From positions 248,001 to 312,000 of the forward strand of contig OZ025788.1 in NCBI GenBank assembly GCA_964019425.1: DNA of 64,000 nt, in the 5' to 3' direction. Shown one piece after another: positions 10,791 through 23,400 of this stretch. Position 1 is the stretch's first letter, and each line of letters starts with the position of its first letter. The notes below the pieces were generated by a model, which worked only from the letters and a program-made list of their open reading frames with translations, was not told the DNA's origin and did not search any database. This stretch comes from Flectonema sp. DT1601. Lineage: Eukaryota > Euglenozoa > Diplonemea > Diplonemida > Diplonemidae. Position numbers and translations under genes: made by a program.

Positions 10791-11492
10791 TGATGATTAT
10801 TCTCTTAGTTTACTCAGGGAATGATCACCAAGTCCACTTTTGTGCTCTCTTTTCTTACTTGTTTTTACTTTAAAATTTTCTGGTTAAAAATACCAAAAAA
10901 TCTGCCGTGACCAGGAATCGAACCCCCGACCACGGCTACGTAAGCGATTTAAGGTCGACGACCATAACCACTCGGCTATGCAGGCTCTGGTACGTCGAAA
11001 AATATTTTATACTTATTACTTTTCTGTCCTAGCGGAACGGAAAATGAAAAATGTCCTTCCTTATGTAAAATGCACTCTGCACCTAAGATGTTGGTTCAGC
11101 AGTGGCTTATCGAATTTATTAGCTCTCGTTGCACTGGTTAGCGCTGTGTTTGAGACGTTATAGTTTATCGGTACACTTTTAACTTATATTTTTAATTCCT
11201 TTCCTTAGCAAATTTTGCTCTTCTTTCTGTTTATATTAAAACAAAAGAATTTCCCACCCATCCCACCCTGGGTGTTTCTTCTTGAGGTTCGTTTATTGTA
11301 TACCTGTTGTTTTTGGCTTGTTGCACCGCTCTTACCTCGGTGCTTTTCAAAGTCTTGGGTTTCTGACCTCTTGAAGATGCAACATTACCCCGACGTCAGT
11401 AGTTTATGTTTTATTTCATTGATTCACTATAATTTTATTATCCCTTTGTTTATTCAGTTTTAATTACACAATATGGACGATGATGATTATTC
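10791..11492. mobile_element. Island 2 (copy 1): ~690 bp insert with tRNA-like sequence, 12 bp direct repeats at its ends
   Basis: The insert interrupts the minisatellite. TGATGATTATTC occurs at 10791-10802 and again at 11481-11492, consistent with a target duplication. A minus-strand tRNA-like sequence with pol III boxes lies at 10903-10985. The rest holds two short plus-strand open frames (61 and 82 codons) with no family match. The same 702 bp recur at 16775-17476 with no difference that I could see. Confidence 0.7.
10903..10985 (-). tRNA. Class II tRNA-like gene or pseudogene (Leu/Ser type 5' half)
   Basis: 83 nt. The 5' part is a standard leucine/serine tRNA start with a perfect A box (TAGCCGAGTGG). 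The 3' part has a perfect B box (GGTTCGATTCC) and ends in CACGGCA. Six T follow three bases after the 3' end, a pol III terminator. The fold is poor: acceptor strands GCCTGCA and TCACGGC pair at four of seven positions and the T stem at about three of five. The better-paired anticodon stem gives loop CCTTAAA, lacking U33; the other register gives TAA (Leu) with an unpaired stem. It may be transcribed but is probably not a working tRNA. Confidence 0.6.
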
Positions 11493-14400
11493 CGAAAAGT
11501 TTCAAAAAACAGCCAGCTCTACACACAAAGTTTCAAAAAACAGCCAGCACCACACGCAAAGTTTCAAAAAACAGCCAGCTCAACAAAGTTTAAAAAAGCA
11601 GCCAGCTCCACACACAAAGTTTCAAAAAACAGCCAGCTCCACGCAAAGTTTTAAAAAAAAGCCAGCACCACACACAAAGTTTCGAAAAACAGCCAGCTCC
11701 ACAAAGTTTCAAAAACAGCCAGCTCAACAAAGTTTAAAAAAAATGCCAGCTCCACGAAAAGTTTCAAAAAACAGCCAGCTCTACTCACAAAGTTTCAAAA
11801 AACAGCCAGCACCACACGCAAAGTTTCAAAAAACAGCCAGCTCAACAAAGTTTAAAAAAGCAGCCAGCTCCACACACAAAGTTTCAAAAAACAGCCAGCT
11901 CTACACGCAAAGTTTAAAAAAACAGCCAGCTCAACAAAGTTTCAAAAAACAGCCAGCTCTACACGCAAAGTTTTAAAAAACAGCCAGCTCCACACACAAA
12001 GTTTCAAAAAACAGCCAGCTCCACACAAAGTTTAAAAAAACAGCCAGCTCAACAAAGTTTAAAAAAAATGCCAGCTCCACGAAAAGTTTCAAAAAACAGC
12101 CAGCTCTACACACAAAGTTTTAAAAAACAGCCAGCACCACACACAAAGTTTCGAAAAACAGCCAGCTCCACAAAGTTTAAAAAAACAGCCAGCTCAACAA
12201 AGTTTAAAAAAGCAGCCAGCTCCACACACAAAGTTTTAAAAAACAGCCAGCTCTACACGCAAAGTTTTAAAAAACAGCCAGCACCACACACAAAGTTTCG
12301 AAAAACAGCCAGCTCCACAAAGTTTAAAAAAACAGCCAGCTCAACAAAGTTTAAAAAAAATGCCAGCTCCACGAAAAGTTTTAAAAAACAGCCAGCTCTA
12401 CACGCAAAGTTTCAAAAAACAGCCAGCTCAACAAAGTTTTAAAAAACAGCCAGCTCAACAAAGTTTAAAAAAGCAGCCAGCTCCACACACAAAGTTTCAA
12501 AAAACAGCCAGCTCAACAAAGTTTAAAAAAAATGCCAGTTCCACGAAAAGTTTCAAAAAACAGCCAGCTCTACACGCAAAGTTTTAAAAACAGCCAGCAC
12601 CACACGCAAAGTTTTAAAAAACAGCCAGCTCAACAAAGTTTAAAAAAGCAGCCAGCTCCACACACAAAGTTTCAAAAAACAGCCAGCTCTACACGCAAAG
12701 TTTTAAAAAACAGCCAGCACCACACACAAAGTTTCGAAAAACAGCCAGCTCCACAAAGTTTAAAAAAACAGCCAGCTCAACAAAGTTTAAAAAAAATGCC
12801 AGCTCCACGAAAAGTTTCAAAAAACAGCCAGCTCCACACACAAAGTTTCAAAAAACAGCCAGCACCACACGCAAAGTTTCAAAAAACAGCCAGCTCAACA
12901 AAGTTTAAAAAAGCAGCCAGCTCCACACACAAAGTTTCAAAAAACAGCCAGCTCCACACACAAAGTTTCAAAAAACAGCCAGCACCACACGCAAAGTTTC
13001 AAAAAACAGCCAGCTCAACAAAGTTTAAAAAAGCAGCCAGCTCCACACACAAAGTTTCAAAAAACAGCCAGCTCAACAAAGTTTAAAAAAACAGCCAGCT
13101 CCACACACAAAGTTTCAAAAAACAGCCAGCTCTACACGCAAAGTTTTAAAAAACAGCCAGCTCAACAAAGTTTAAAAAAGCAGCCAGCTCTACACGCAAA
13201 GTTTTAAAAAATAGCCAGCTCAACAAAGTTTAAAAAAGCAGCCAGCTCCACACACAAAGTTTCAAAAAACAGCCAGCTCAACAAAGTTTAAAAAAACAGC
13301 CAGCTCCACACACAAAGTTTCAAAAAACAGCCAGCTCTACACGCAAAGTTTTAAAAAACAGCCAGCTCAACAAAGTTTAAAAAAGCAGCCAGCTCCACAC
13401 ACAAAGTTTCAAAAAACAGCCAGCTCCACACACAAAGTTTCAAAAAACAGCCAGCACCACACGCAAAGTTTCAAAAAACAGCCAGCTCAACAAAGTTTAA
13501 AAAAACAGCCAGCTCCACACACAAAGTTTCAAAAAACAGCCAGCTCTACACGCAAAGTTTTAAAAAACAGCCAGCTCAACAAAGTTTAAAAAAGCAGCCA
13601 GCTCTACACGCAAAGTTTTAAAAAATAGCCAGCTCAACAAAGTTTAAAAAAGCAGCCAGCTCCACACACAAAGTTTCAAAAAACAGCCAGCTCAACAAAG
13701 TTTAAAAAAACAGCCAGCTCCACACACAAAGTTTCAAAAAACAGCCAGCTCTACACGCAAAGTTTTAAAAAACAGCCAGCTCAACAAAGTTTAAAAAAGC
13801 AGCCAGCTCCACACACAAAGTTTCAAAAAACAGCCAGCTCCACACACAAAGTTTCAAAAAACAGCCAGCACCACACGCAAAGTTTCAAAAAACAGCCAGC
13901 TCAACAAAGTTTAAAAAAGCAGCCAGCTCCACACACAAAGTTTCAAAAAACAGCCAGCACCACACGCAAAGTTTCAAAAAACAGCCAGCTCAACAAAGTT
14001 TAAAAAAGCAGCCAGCTCCACACACAAAGTTTCAAAAAACAGCCAGCTCAACAAAGTTTAAAAAAACAGCCAGCTCCACACACAAAGTTTCAAAAAACAG
14101 CCAACTCTACACGCAAAGTTTTAAAAAACAGCCAGCTCAACAAAGTTTAAAAAAGCAGCCAGCTCTACACGCAAAGTTTTAAAAAATAGCCAGCTCAACA
14201 AAGTTTAAAAAAGCAGCCAGCTCCACACACAAAGTTTCAAAAAACAGCCAGCTCAACAAAGTTTAAAAAAACAGCCAGCTCAACAAAGTTTAAAAAAACA
14301 GCCAGCTCCACACACAAAGTTTCAAAAAACAGCCAGCTCCACACGCAAAGTTTTAAAAAACAGCCAGCTCAACAAAGTTTAAAAAAGCAGCCAGCTCCAC

Positions 14401-16774
14401 ACACAAAGTTTCAAAAAACAGCCAGCTCCACACACAAAGTTTCAAAAAACAGCCAGCACCACACGCAAAGTTTCAAAAAACAGCCAGCTCAACAAAGTTT
14501 AAAAAAGCAGCCAGCTCCACACACAAAGTTTCAAAAAACAGCCAGCTCCACACACAAAGTTTCAAAAAACAGCCAGCACCACACGCAAAGTTTCAAAAAA
14601 CAGCCAGCTCAACAAAGTTTAAAAAAGCAGCCAGCTCCACACACAAAGTTTCAAAAAACAGCCAGCTCCACGCAAAGTTTTAAAAAACAGCCAGCACCAC
14701 ACACAAAGTTTCGAAAAACAGCCAGCTCCACAAAGTTTCAAAAACAGCCAGCTCAACAAAGTTTAAAAAAAATGCCAGCTCCACGAAAAGTTTCAAAAAA
14801 CAGCCAGCTCCACACACAAAGTTTCAAAAAACAGCCAGCACCACACGCAAAGTTTCAAAAAACAGCCAGCTCAACAAAGTTTAAAAAAGCAGCCAGCTCC
14901 ACACACAAAGTTTCAAAAAACAGCCAGCTCAACAAAGTTTAAAAAAACAGCCAGCTCCACACACAAAGTTTCAAAAAACAGCCAGCTCTACACGCAAAGT
15001 TTCAAAAAACAGCCAGCTCCACACGCAAAGTTTAAAAAAAAGCCAGCACCACGCAAAGTTTCAAAAAACAGCCAGCTCAACAAAGTTTAAAAAAGCAGCC
15101 AGCTCCACACACAAAGTTTCAAAAAACAGCCAGCTCTACACGCAAAGTTTCAAAAAACAGCCAGCTCTACACGCAAAGTTTAAAAAAAAGCCAGCACCAC
15201 GCAAAGTTTCAAAAAACAGCCAGCTCAACAAAGTTTAAAAAAGCAGCCAGCTCCACACACAAAGTTTCAAAAAACAGCCAGCTCAACAAAGTTTAAAAAA
15301 ACAGCCAGCTCCACACACAAAGTTTCAAAAAACAGCCAGCTCTACACGCAAAGTTTTAAAAAATAGCCAGCTCAACAAAGTTTAAAAAAGCAGCCAGCTC
15401 CACACACAAAGTTTCAAAAAACAGCCAGCTCTACACGCAAAGTTTTAAAAAACAGCCAGCTCAACAAAGTTTAAAAAAGCAGCCAGCTCCACACACAAAG
15501 TTTCAAAAAACAGCCAGCTCAACAAAGTTTAAAAAAACAGCCAGCTCCACAGACAAAGTTTCAAAAAACAGCCAGCTCTACACGCAAAGTTTTAAAAAAC
15601 AGCCAGCTCAACAAAGTTTAAAAAAGCAGCCAGCTCCACACACAAAGTTTCAAAAAACAGCCAGCTCCACACACAAAGTTTCAAAAAACAGCCAGCACCA
15701 CACGCAAAGTTTCAAAAAACAGCCAGCTCAACAAAGTTTAAAAAAGCAGCCAGCTCCACACACAAAGTTTCAAAAAACAGCCAGCTCCACACACAAAGTT
15801 TCAAAAAACAGCCAGCACCACACGCAAAGTTTCAAAAAACAGCCAGCTCAACAAAGTTTAAAAAAGCAGCCAGCTCCACACACAAAGTTTCAAAAAACAG
15901 CCAGCTCCACGCAAAGTTTTAAAAAACAGCCAGCACCACACACAAAGTTTCGAAAAACAGCCAGCTCCACAAAGTTTCAAAAACAGCCAGCTCAACAAAG
16001 TTTAAAAAAAATGCCAGCTCCACGAAAAGTTTCAAAAAACAGCCAGCTCCACACACAAAGTTTCAAAAATCAGCCAGCACCACACGCAAAGTTTCAAAAA
16101 ACAGCCAGCTCAACAAAGTTTAAAAAAGCAGCCAGCTCCACACACAAAGTTTCAAAAAACAGCCAGCTCAACAAAGTTTAAAAAAACAGCCAGCTCCACA
16201 CACAAAGTTTCAAAAAACAGCCAGCTCTACACGCAAAGTTTCAAAAAACAGCCAGCTCCACACGCAAAGTTTAAAAAAAAGCCAGCACCACGCAAAGTTT
16301 CAAAAAACAGCCAGCTCAACAAAGTTTAAAAAAGCAGCCAGCTCCACACACAAAGTTTCAAAAAACAGCCAGCTCTACACGCAAAGTTTCAAAAAACAGC
16401 CAGCTCTACACGCAAAGTTTAAAAAAAAGCCAGCACCACGCAAAGTTTCAAAAAACAGCCAGCTCAACAAAGTTTAAAAAAGCAGCCAGCTCCACACACA
16501 AAGTTTCAAAAAACAGCCAGCTCAACAAAGTTTAAAAAAACAGCCAGCTCCACACACAAAGTTTCAAAAAACAGCCAGCTCTACACGCAAAGTTTTAAAA
16601 AATAGCCAGCTCAACAAAGTTTAAAAAAGCAGCCAGCTCCACACACAAAGTTTCAAAAAACAGCCAGCTCTACACGCAAAGTTTTAAAAAACAGCCAGCT
16701 CAACAAAGTTTAAAAAAGCAGCCAGCTCCACACACAAAGTTTCAAAAAACAGCCAGCTCAACAAAGTTTAAAAA
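11493..16774 (+). repeat. Minisatellite block with higher-order repeats (copy 1 of the 6 kb duplication)
   Basis: Same 27-31 bp units in recurring order. Runs of about ten or more units repeat, for example a ~414 bp period around 13211 and 13625 marked by the variant ATAGCCAGCTC. With island 2 it forms the first copy of a tandem duplication. Confidence 0.95.
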
Positions 16775-17476
16775 TGATGATTATTCTCTTAGTTTACTCA
16801 GGGAATGATCACCAAGTCCACTTTTGTGCTCTCTTTTCTTACTTGTTTTTACTTTAAAATTTTCTGGTTAAAAATACCAAAAAATCTGCCGTGACCAGGA
16901 ATCGAACCCCCGACCACGGCTACGTAAGCGATTTAAGGTCGACGACCATAACCACTCGGCTATGCAGGCTCTGGTACGTCGAAAAATATTTTATACTTAT
17001 TACTTTTCTGTCCTAGCGGAACGGAAAATGAAAAATGTCCTTCCTTATGTAAAATGCACTCTGCACCTAAGATGTTGGTTCAGCAGTGGCTTATCGAATT
17101 TATTAGCTCTCGTTGCACTGGTTAGCGCTGTGTTTGAGACGTTATAGTTTATCGGTACACTTTTAACTTATATTTTTAATTCCTTTCCTTAGCAAATTTT
17201 GCTCTTCTTTCTGTTTATATTAAAACAAAAGAATTTCCCACCCATCCCACCCTGGGTGTTTCTTCTTGAGGTTCGTTTATTGTATACCTGTTGTTTTTGG
17301 CTTGTTGCACCGCTCTTACCTCGGTGCTTTTCAAAGTCTTGGGTTTCTGACCTCTTGAAGATGCAACATTACCCCGACGTCAGTAGTTTATGTTTTATTT
17401 CATTGATTCACTATAATTTTATTATCCCTTTGTTTATTCAGTTTTAATTACACAATATGGACGATGATGATTATTC
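16775..17476. mobile_element. Island 3 (copy 2 of island 2)
   Basis: Offset exactly 5984 bp from 10791-11492, with the same 12 bp flanking repeat and the same contents. It arose by duplication of island plus satellite, not by a second insertion, since the neighbouring unit order is also copied. Confidence 0.85.
16887..16969 (-). tRNA. Class II tRNA-like gene or pseudogene, second copy
   Basis: No difference seen from 10903-10985, including both promoter boxes, poor acceptor pairing and the T6 terminator. Confidence 0.6.
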
Positions 17477-20400
17477 CGAAAAGTTTCAAAAAACAGCCAG
17501 CTCTACACACAAAGTTTCAAAAAACAGCCAGCACCACACGCAAAGTTTCAAAAAACAGCCAGCTCAACAAAGTTTAAAAAAGCAGCCAGCTCCACACACA
17601 AAGTTTCAAAAAACAGCCAGCTCCACACACAAAGTTTCAAAAAACAGCCAGCACCACACACAAAGTTTCGAAAAACAGCCAGCTCCACAAAGTTTCAAAA
17701 ACAGCCAGCTCAACAAAGTTTAAAAAAAATGCCAGCTCCACGAAAAGTTTCAAAAAACAGCCAGCTCTACACACAAAGTTTCAAAAAACAGCCAGCACCA
17801 CACGCAAAGTTTCAAAAAACAGCCAGCTCAACAAAGTTTAAAAAAGCAGCCAGCTCCACACACAAAGTTTCAAAAAACAGCCAGCTCCACGCAAAGTTTT
17901 AAAAAAAAGCCAGCACCACACACAAAGTTTCGAAAAACAGCCAGCTCCACAAAGTTTCAAAAACAGCCAGCTCAACAAAGTTTAAAAAAAATGCCAGCTC
18001 CACGAAAAGTTTCAAAAAACAGCCAGCTCTACTCACAAAGTTTCAAAAAACAGCCAGCACCACACGCAAAGTTTCAAAAAACAGCCAGCTCAACAAAGTT
18101 TAAAAAAGCAGCCAGCTCCACACACAAAGTTTCAAAAAACAGCCAGCTCTACACGCAAAGTTTAAAAAAACAGCCAGCTCAACAAAGTTTCAAAAAACAG
18201 CCAGCTCTACACGCAAAGTTTTAAAAAACAGCCAGCTCCACACACAAAGTTTCAAAAAACAGCCAGCTCCACACAAAGTTTAAAAAAACAGCCAGCTCAA
18301 CAAAGTTTAAAAAAAATGCCAGCTCCACGAAAAGTTTCAAAAAACAGCCAGCTCTACACACAAAGTTTTAAAAAACAGCCAGCACCACACACAAAGTTTC
18401 GAAAAACAGCCAGCTCCACAAAGTTTAAAAAAACAGCCAGCTCAACAAAGTTTAAAAAAGCAGCCAGCTCCACACACAAAGTTTTAAAAAACAGCCAGCT
18501 CTACACGCAAAGTTTTAAAAAACAGCCAGCACCACACACAAAGTTTCGAAAAACAGCCAGCTCCACAAAGTTTAAAAAAACAGCCAGCTCAACAAAGTTT
18601 AAAAAAAATGCCAGCTCCACGAAAAGTTTTAAAAAACAGCCAGCTCTACACGCAAAGTTTCAAAAAACAGCCAGCTCAACAAAGTTTTAAAAAACAGCCA
18701 GCTCAACAAAGTTTAAAAAAGCAGCCAGCTCCACACACAAAGTTTCAAAAAACAGCCAGCTCAACAAAGTTTAAAAAAAATGCCAGTTCCACGAAAAGTT
18801 TCAAAAAACAGCCAGCTCTACACGCAAAGTTTTAAAAACAGCCAGCACCACACGCAAAGTTTTAAAAAACAGCCAGCTCAACAAAGTTTAAAAAAGCAGC
18901 CAGCTCCACACACAAAGTTTCAAAAAACAGCCAGCTCTACACGCAAAGTTTTAAAAAACAGCCAGCACCACACACAAAGTTTCGAAAAACAGCCAGCTCC
19001 ACAAAGTTTAAAAAAACAGCCAGCTCAACAAAGTTTAAAAAAAATGCCAGCTCCACGAAAAGTTTCAAAAAACAGCCAGCTCCACACACAAAGTTTCAAA
19101 AAACAGCCAGCACCACACGCAAAGTTTCAAAAAACAGCCAGCTCAACAAAGTTTAAAAAAGCAGCCAGCTCCACACACAAAGTTTCAAAAAACAGCCAGC
19201 TCCACACACAAAGTTTCAAAAAACAGCCAGCACCACACGCAAAGTTTCAAAAAACAGCCAGCTCAACAAAGTTTAAAAAAGCAGCCAGCTCCACACACAA
19301 AGTTTCAAAAAACAGCCAGCTCAACAAAGTTTAAAAAAACAGCCAGCTCCACACACAAAGTTTCAAAAAACAGCCAGCTCTACACGCAAAGTTTTAAAAA
19401 ACAGCCAGCTCAACAAAGTTTAAAAAAGCAGCCAGCTCTACACGCAAAGTTTTAAAAAATAGCCAGCTCAACAAAGTTTAAAAAAGCAGCCAGCTCCACA
19501 CACAAAGTTTCAAAAAACAGCCAGCTCAACAAAGTTTAAAAAAACAGCCAGCTCCACACACAAAGTTTCAAAAAACAGCCAGCTCTACACGCAAAGTTTT
19601 AAAAAACAGCCAGCTCAACAAAGTTTAAAAAAGCAGCCAGCTCCACACACAAAGTTTCAAAAAACAGCCAGCTCCACACACAAAGTTTCAAAAAACAGCC
19701 AGCACCACACGCAAAGTTTCAAAAAACAGCCAGCTCAACAAAGTTTAAAAAAACAGCCAGCTCCACACACAAAGTTTCAAAAAACAGCCAGCTCTACACG
19801 CAAAGTTTTAAAAAACAGCCAGCTCAACAAAGTTTAAAAAAGCAGCCAGCTCTACACGCAAAGTTTTAAAAAATAGCCAGCTCAACAAAGTTTAAAAAAG
19901 CAGCCAGCTCCACACACAAAGTTTCAAAAAACAGCCAGCTCAACAAAGTTTAAAAAAACAGCCAGCTCCACACACAAAGTTTCAAAAAACAGCCAGCTCT
20001 ACACGCAAAGTTTTAAAAAACAGCCAGCTCAACAAAGTTTAAAAAAGCAGCCAGCTCCACACACAAAGTTTCAAAAAACAGCCAGCTCCACACACAAAGT
20101 TTCAAAAAACAGCCAGCACCACACGCAAAGTTTCAAAAAACAGCCAGCTCAACAAAGTTTAAAAAAGCAGCCAGCTCCACACACAAAGTTTCAAAAAACA
20201 GCCAGCACCACACGCAAAGTTTCAAAAAACAGCCAGCTCAACAAAGTTTAAAAAAGCAGCCAGCTCCACACACAAAGTTTCAAAAAACAGCCAGCTCAAC
20301 AAAGTTTAAAAAAACAGCCAGCTCCACACACAAAGTTTCAAAAAACAGCCAACTCTACACGCAAAGTTTTAAAAAACAGCCAGCTCAACAAAGTTTAAAA

Positions 20401-23400
20401 AAGCAGCCAGCTCTACACGCAAAGTTTTAAAAAATAGCCAGCTCAACAAAGTTTAAAAAAGCAGCCAGCTCCACACACAAAGTTTCAAAAAACAGCCAGC
20501 TCAACAAAGTTTAAAAAAACAGCCAGCTCAACAAAGTTTCAAAAAACAGCCAGCTCCACACACAAAGTTTCAAAAATCAGCCAGCACCACACGCAAAGTT
20601 TCAAAAAACAGCCAGCTCAACAAAGTTTAAAAAAGCAGCCAGCTCCACACACAAAGTTTCAAAAAACAGCCAGCTCCACACACAAAGTTTCAAAAAACAG
20701 CCAGCACCACACGCAAAGTTTCAAAAAACAGCCAGCTCAACAAAGTTTAAAAAAGCAGCCAGCTCCACACACAAAGTTTCAAAAAACAGCCAGCTCCACA
20801 CACAAAGTTTCAAAAAACAGCCAGCACCACACGCAAAGTTTCAAAAAACAGCCAGCTCAACAAAGTTTAAAAAAGCAGCCAGCTCCACACACAAAGTTTC
20901 AAAAAACAGCCAGCTCCACGCAAAGTTTTAAAAAACAGCCAGCACCACACACAAAGTTTCGAAAAACAGCCAGCTCCACAAAGTTTCAAAAACAGCCAGC
21001 TCAACAAAGTTTAAAAAAAATGCCAGCTCCACGAAAAGTTTCAAAAAACAGCCAGCTCCACACACAAAGTTTCAAAAAACAGCCAGCACCACACGCAAAG
21101 TTTCAAAAAACAGCCAGCTCAACAAAGTTTAAAAAAGCAGCCAGCTCCACACACAAAGTTTCAAAAAACAGCCAGCTCAACAAAGTTTAAAAAAACAGCC
21201 AGCTCCACACACAAAGTTTCAAAAAACAGCCAGCTCTACACGCAAAGTTTCAAAAAACAGCCAGCTCCACACGCAAAGTTTAAAAAAAAGCCAGCACCAC
21301 GCAAAGTTTCAAAAAACAGCCAGCTCAACAAAGTTTAAAAAAGCAGCCAGCTCCACACACAAAGTTTCAAAAAACAGCCAGCTCTACACGCAAAGTTTCA
21401 AAAAACAGCCAGCTCTACACGCAAAGTTTAAAAAAAAGCCAGCACCACGCAAAGTTTCAAAAAACAGCCAGCTCAACAAAGTTTAAAAAAGCAGCCAGCT
21501 CCACACACAAAGTTTCAAAAAACAGCCAGCTCAACAAAGTTTAAAAAAACAGCCAGCTCCACACACAAAGTTTCAAAAAACAGCCAGCTCTACACGCAAA
21601 GTTTTAAAAAATAGCCAGCTCAACAAAGTTTAAAAAAGCAGCCAGCTCCACACACAAAGTTTCAAAAAACAGCCAGCTCTACACGCAAAGTTTTAAAAAA
21701 CAGCCAGCTCAACAAAGTTTAAAAAAGCAGCCAGCTCCACACACAAAGTTTCAAAAAACAGCCAGCTCAACAAAGTTTAAAAAAACAGCCAGCTCCACAG
21801 ACAAAGTTTCAAAAAACAGCCAGCTCTACACGCAAAGTTTTAAAAAACAGCCAGCTCAACAAAGTTTAAAAAAGCAGCCAGCTCCACACACAAAGTTTCA
21901 AAAAACAGCCAGCTCCACACACAAAGTTTCAAAAAACAGCCAGCACCACACGCAAAGTTTCAAAAAACAGCCAGCTCAACAAAGTTTAAAAAAGCAGCCA
22001 GCTCCACACACAAAGTTTCAAAAAACAGCCAGCTCCACACACAAAGTTTCAAAAAACAGCCAGCACCACACGCAAAGTTTCAAAAAACAGCCAGCTCAAC
22101 AAAGTTTAAAAAAGCAGCCAGCTCCACACACAAAGTTTCAAAAAACAGCCAGCTCCACGCAAAGTTTTAAAAAACAGCCAGCACCACACACAAAGTTTCG
22201 AAAAACAGCCAGCTCCACAAAGTTTCAAAAACAGCCAGCTCAACAAAGTTTAAAAAAAATGCCAGCTCCACGAAAAGTTTCAAAAAACAGCCAGCTCCAC
22301 ACACAAAGTTTCAAAAATCAGCCAGCACCACACGCAAAGTTTCAAAAAACAGCCAGCTCAACAAAGTTTAAAAAAGCAGCCAGCTCCACACACAAAGTTT
22401 CAAAAAACAGCCAGCTCAACAAAGTTTAAAAAAACAGCCAGCTCCACACACAAAGTTTCAAAAAACAGCCAGCTCTACACGCAAAGTTTCAAAAAACAGC
22501 CAGCTCCACACGCAAAGTTTAAAAAAAAGCCAGCACCACGCAAAGTTTCAAAAAACAGCCAGCTCAACAAAGTTTAAAAAAGCAGCCAGCTCCACACACA
22601 AAGTTTCAAAAAACAGCCAGCTCTACACGCAAAGTTTCAAAAAACAGCCAGCTCTACACGCAAAGTTTAAAAAAAAGCCAGCACCACGCAAAGTTTCAAA
22701 AAACAGCCAGCTCAACAAAGTTTAAAAAAGCAGCCAGCTCCACACACAAAGTTTCAAAAAACAGCCAGCTCAACAAAGTTTAAAAAAACAGCCAGCTCCA
22801 CACACAAAGTTTCAAAAAACAGCCAGCTCTACACGCAAAGTTTTAAAAAATAGCCAGCTCAACAAAGTTTAAAAAAGCAGCCAGCTCCACACACAAAGTT
22901 TCAAAAAACAGCCAGCTCTACACGCAAAGTTTTAAAAAACAGCCAGCTCAACAAAGTTTAAAAAAGCAGCCAGCTCCACACACAAAGTTTCAAAAAACAG
23001 CCAGCTCAACAAAGTTTAAAAAAACAGCCAGCTCCACACACAAAGTTTCAAAAAACAGCCAGCTCTACACGCAAAGTTTTAAAAAACAGCCAGCTCAACA
23101 AAGTTTAAAAAAGCAGCCAGCTCCACACACAAAGTTTCAAAAAACAGCCAGCTCTACACGCAAAGTTTTAAAAAACAGCCAGCTCCAGACACAAAGTTTC
23201 AAAAAACAGCCAGCTCCACACAAAGTTTAAAAAAACAGCCAGCTCAACAAAGTTTAAAAAAAATGCCAGCTCCACGAAAAGTTTCAAAAAACAGCCAGCT
23301 CTACACACAAAGTTTTAAAAAACAGCCAGCACCACACACAAAGTTTCGAAAAACAGCCAGCTCCACAAAGTTTAAAAAAACAGCCAGCTCAACAAAGTTT

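Noticed and set aside
10903-10985. Functional suppressor tRNA reading UAA
   Set aside because: Only one register gives anticodon TTA, U33 is missing and the acceptor stem pairs at four of seven positions. TAA is used as an ordinary stop in the genes here (for example ETFA and the surface protein).
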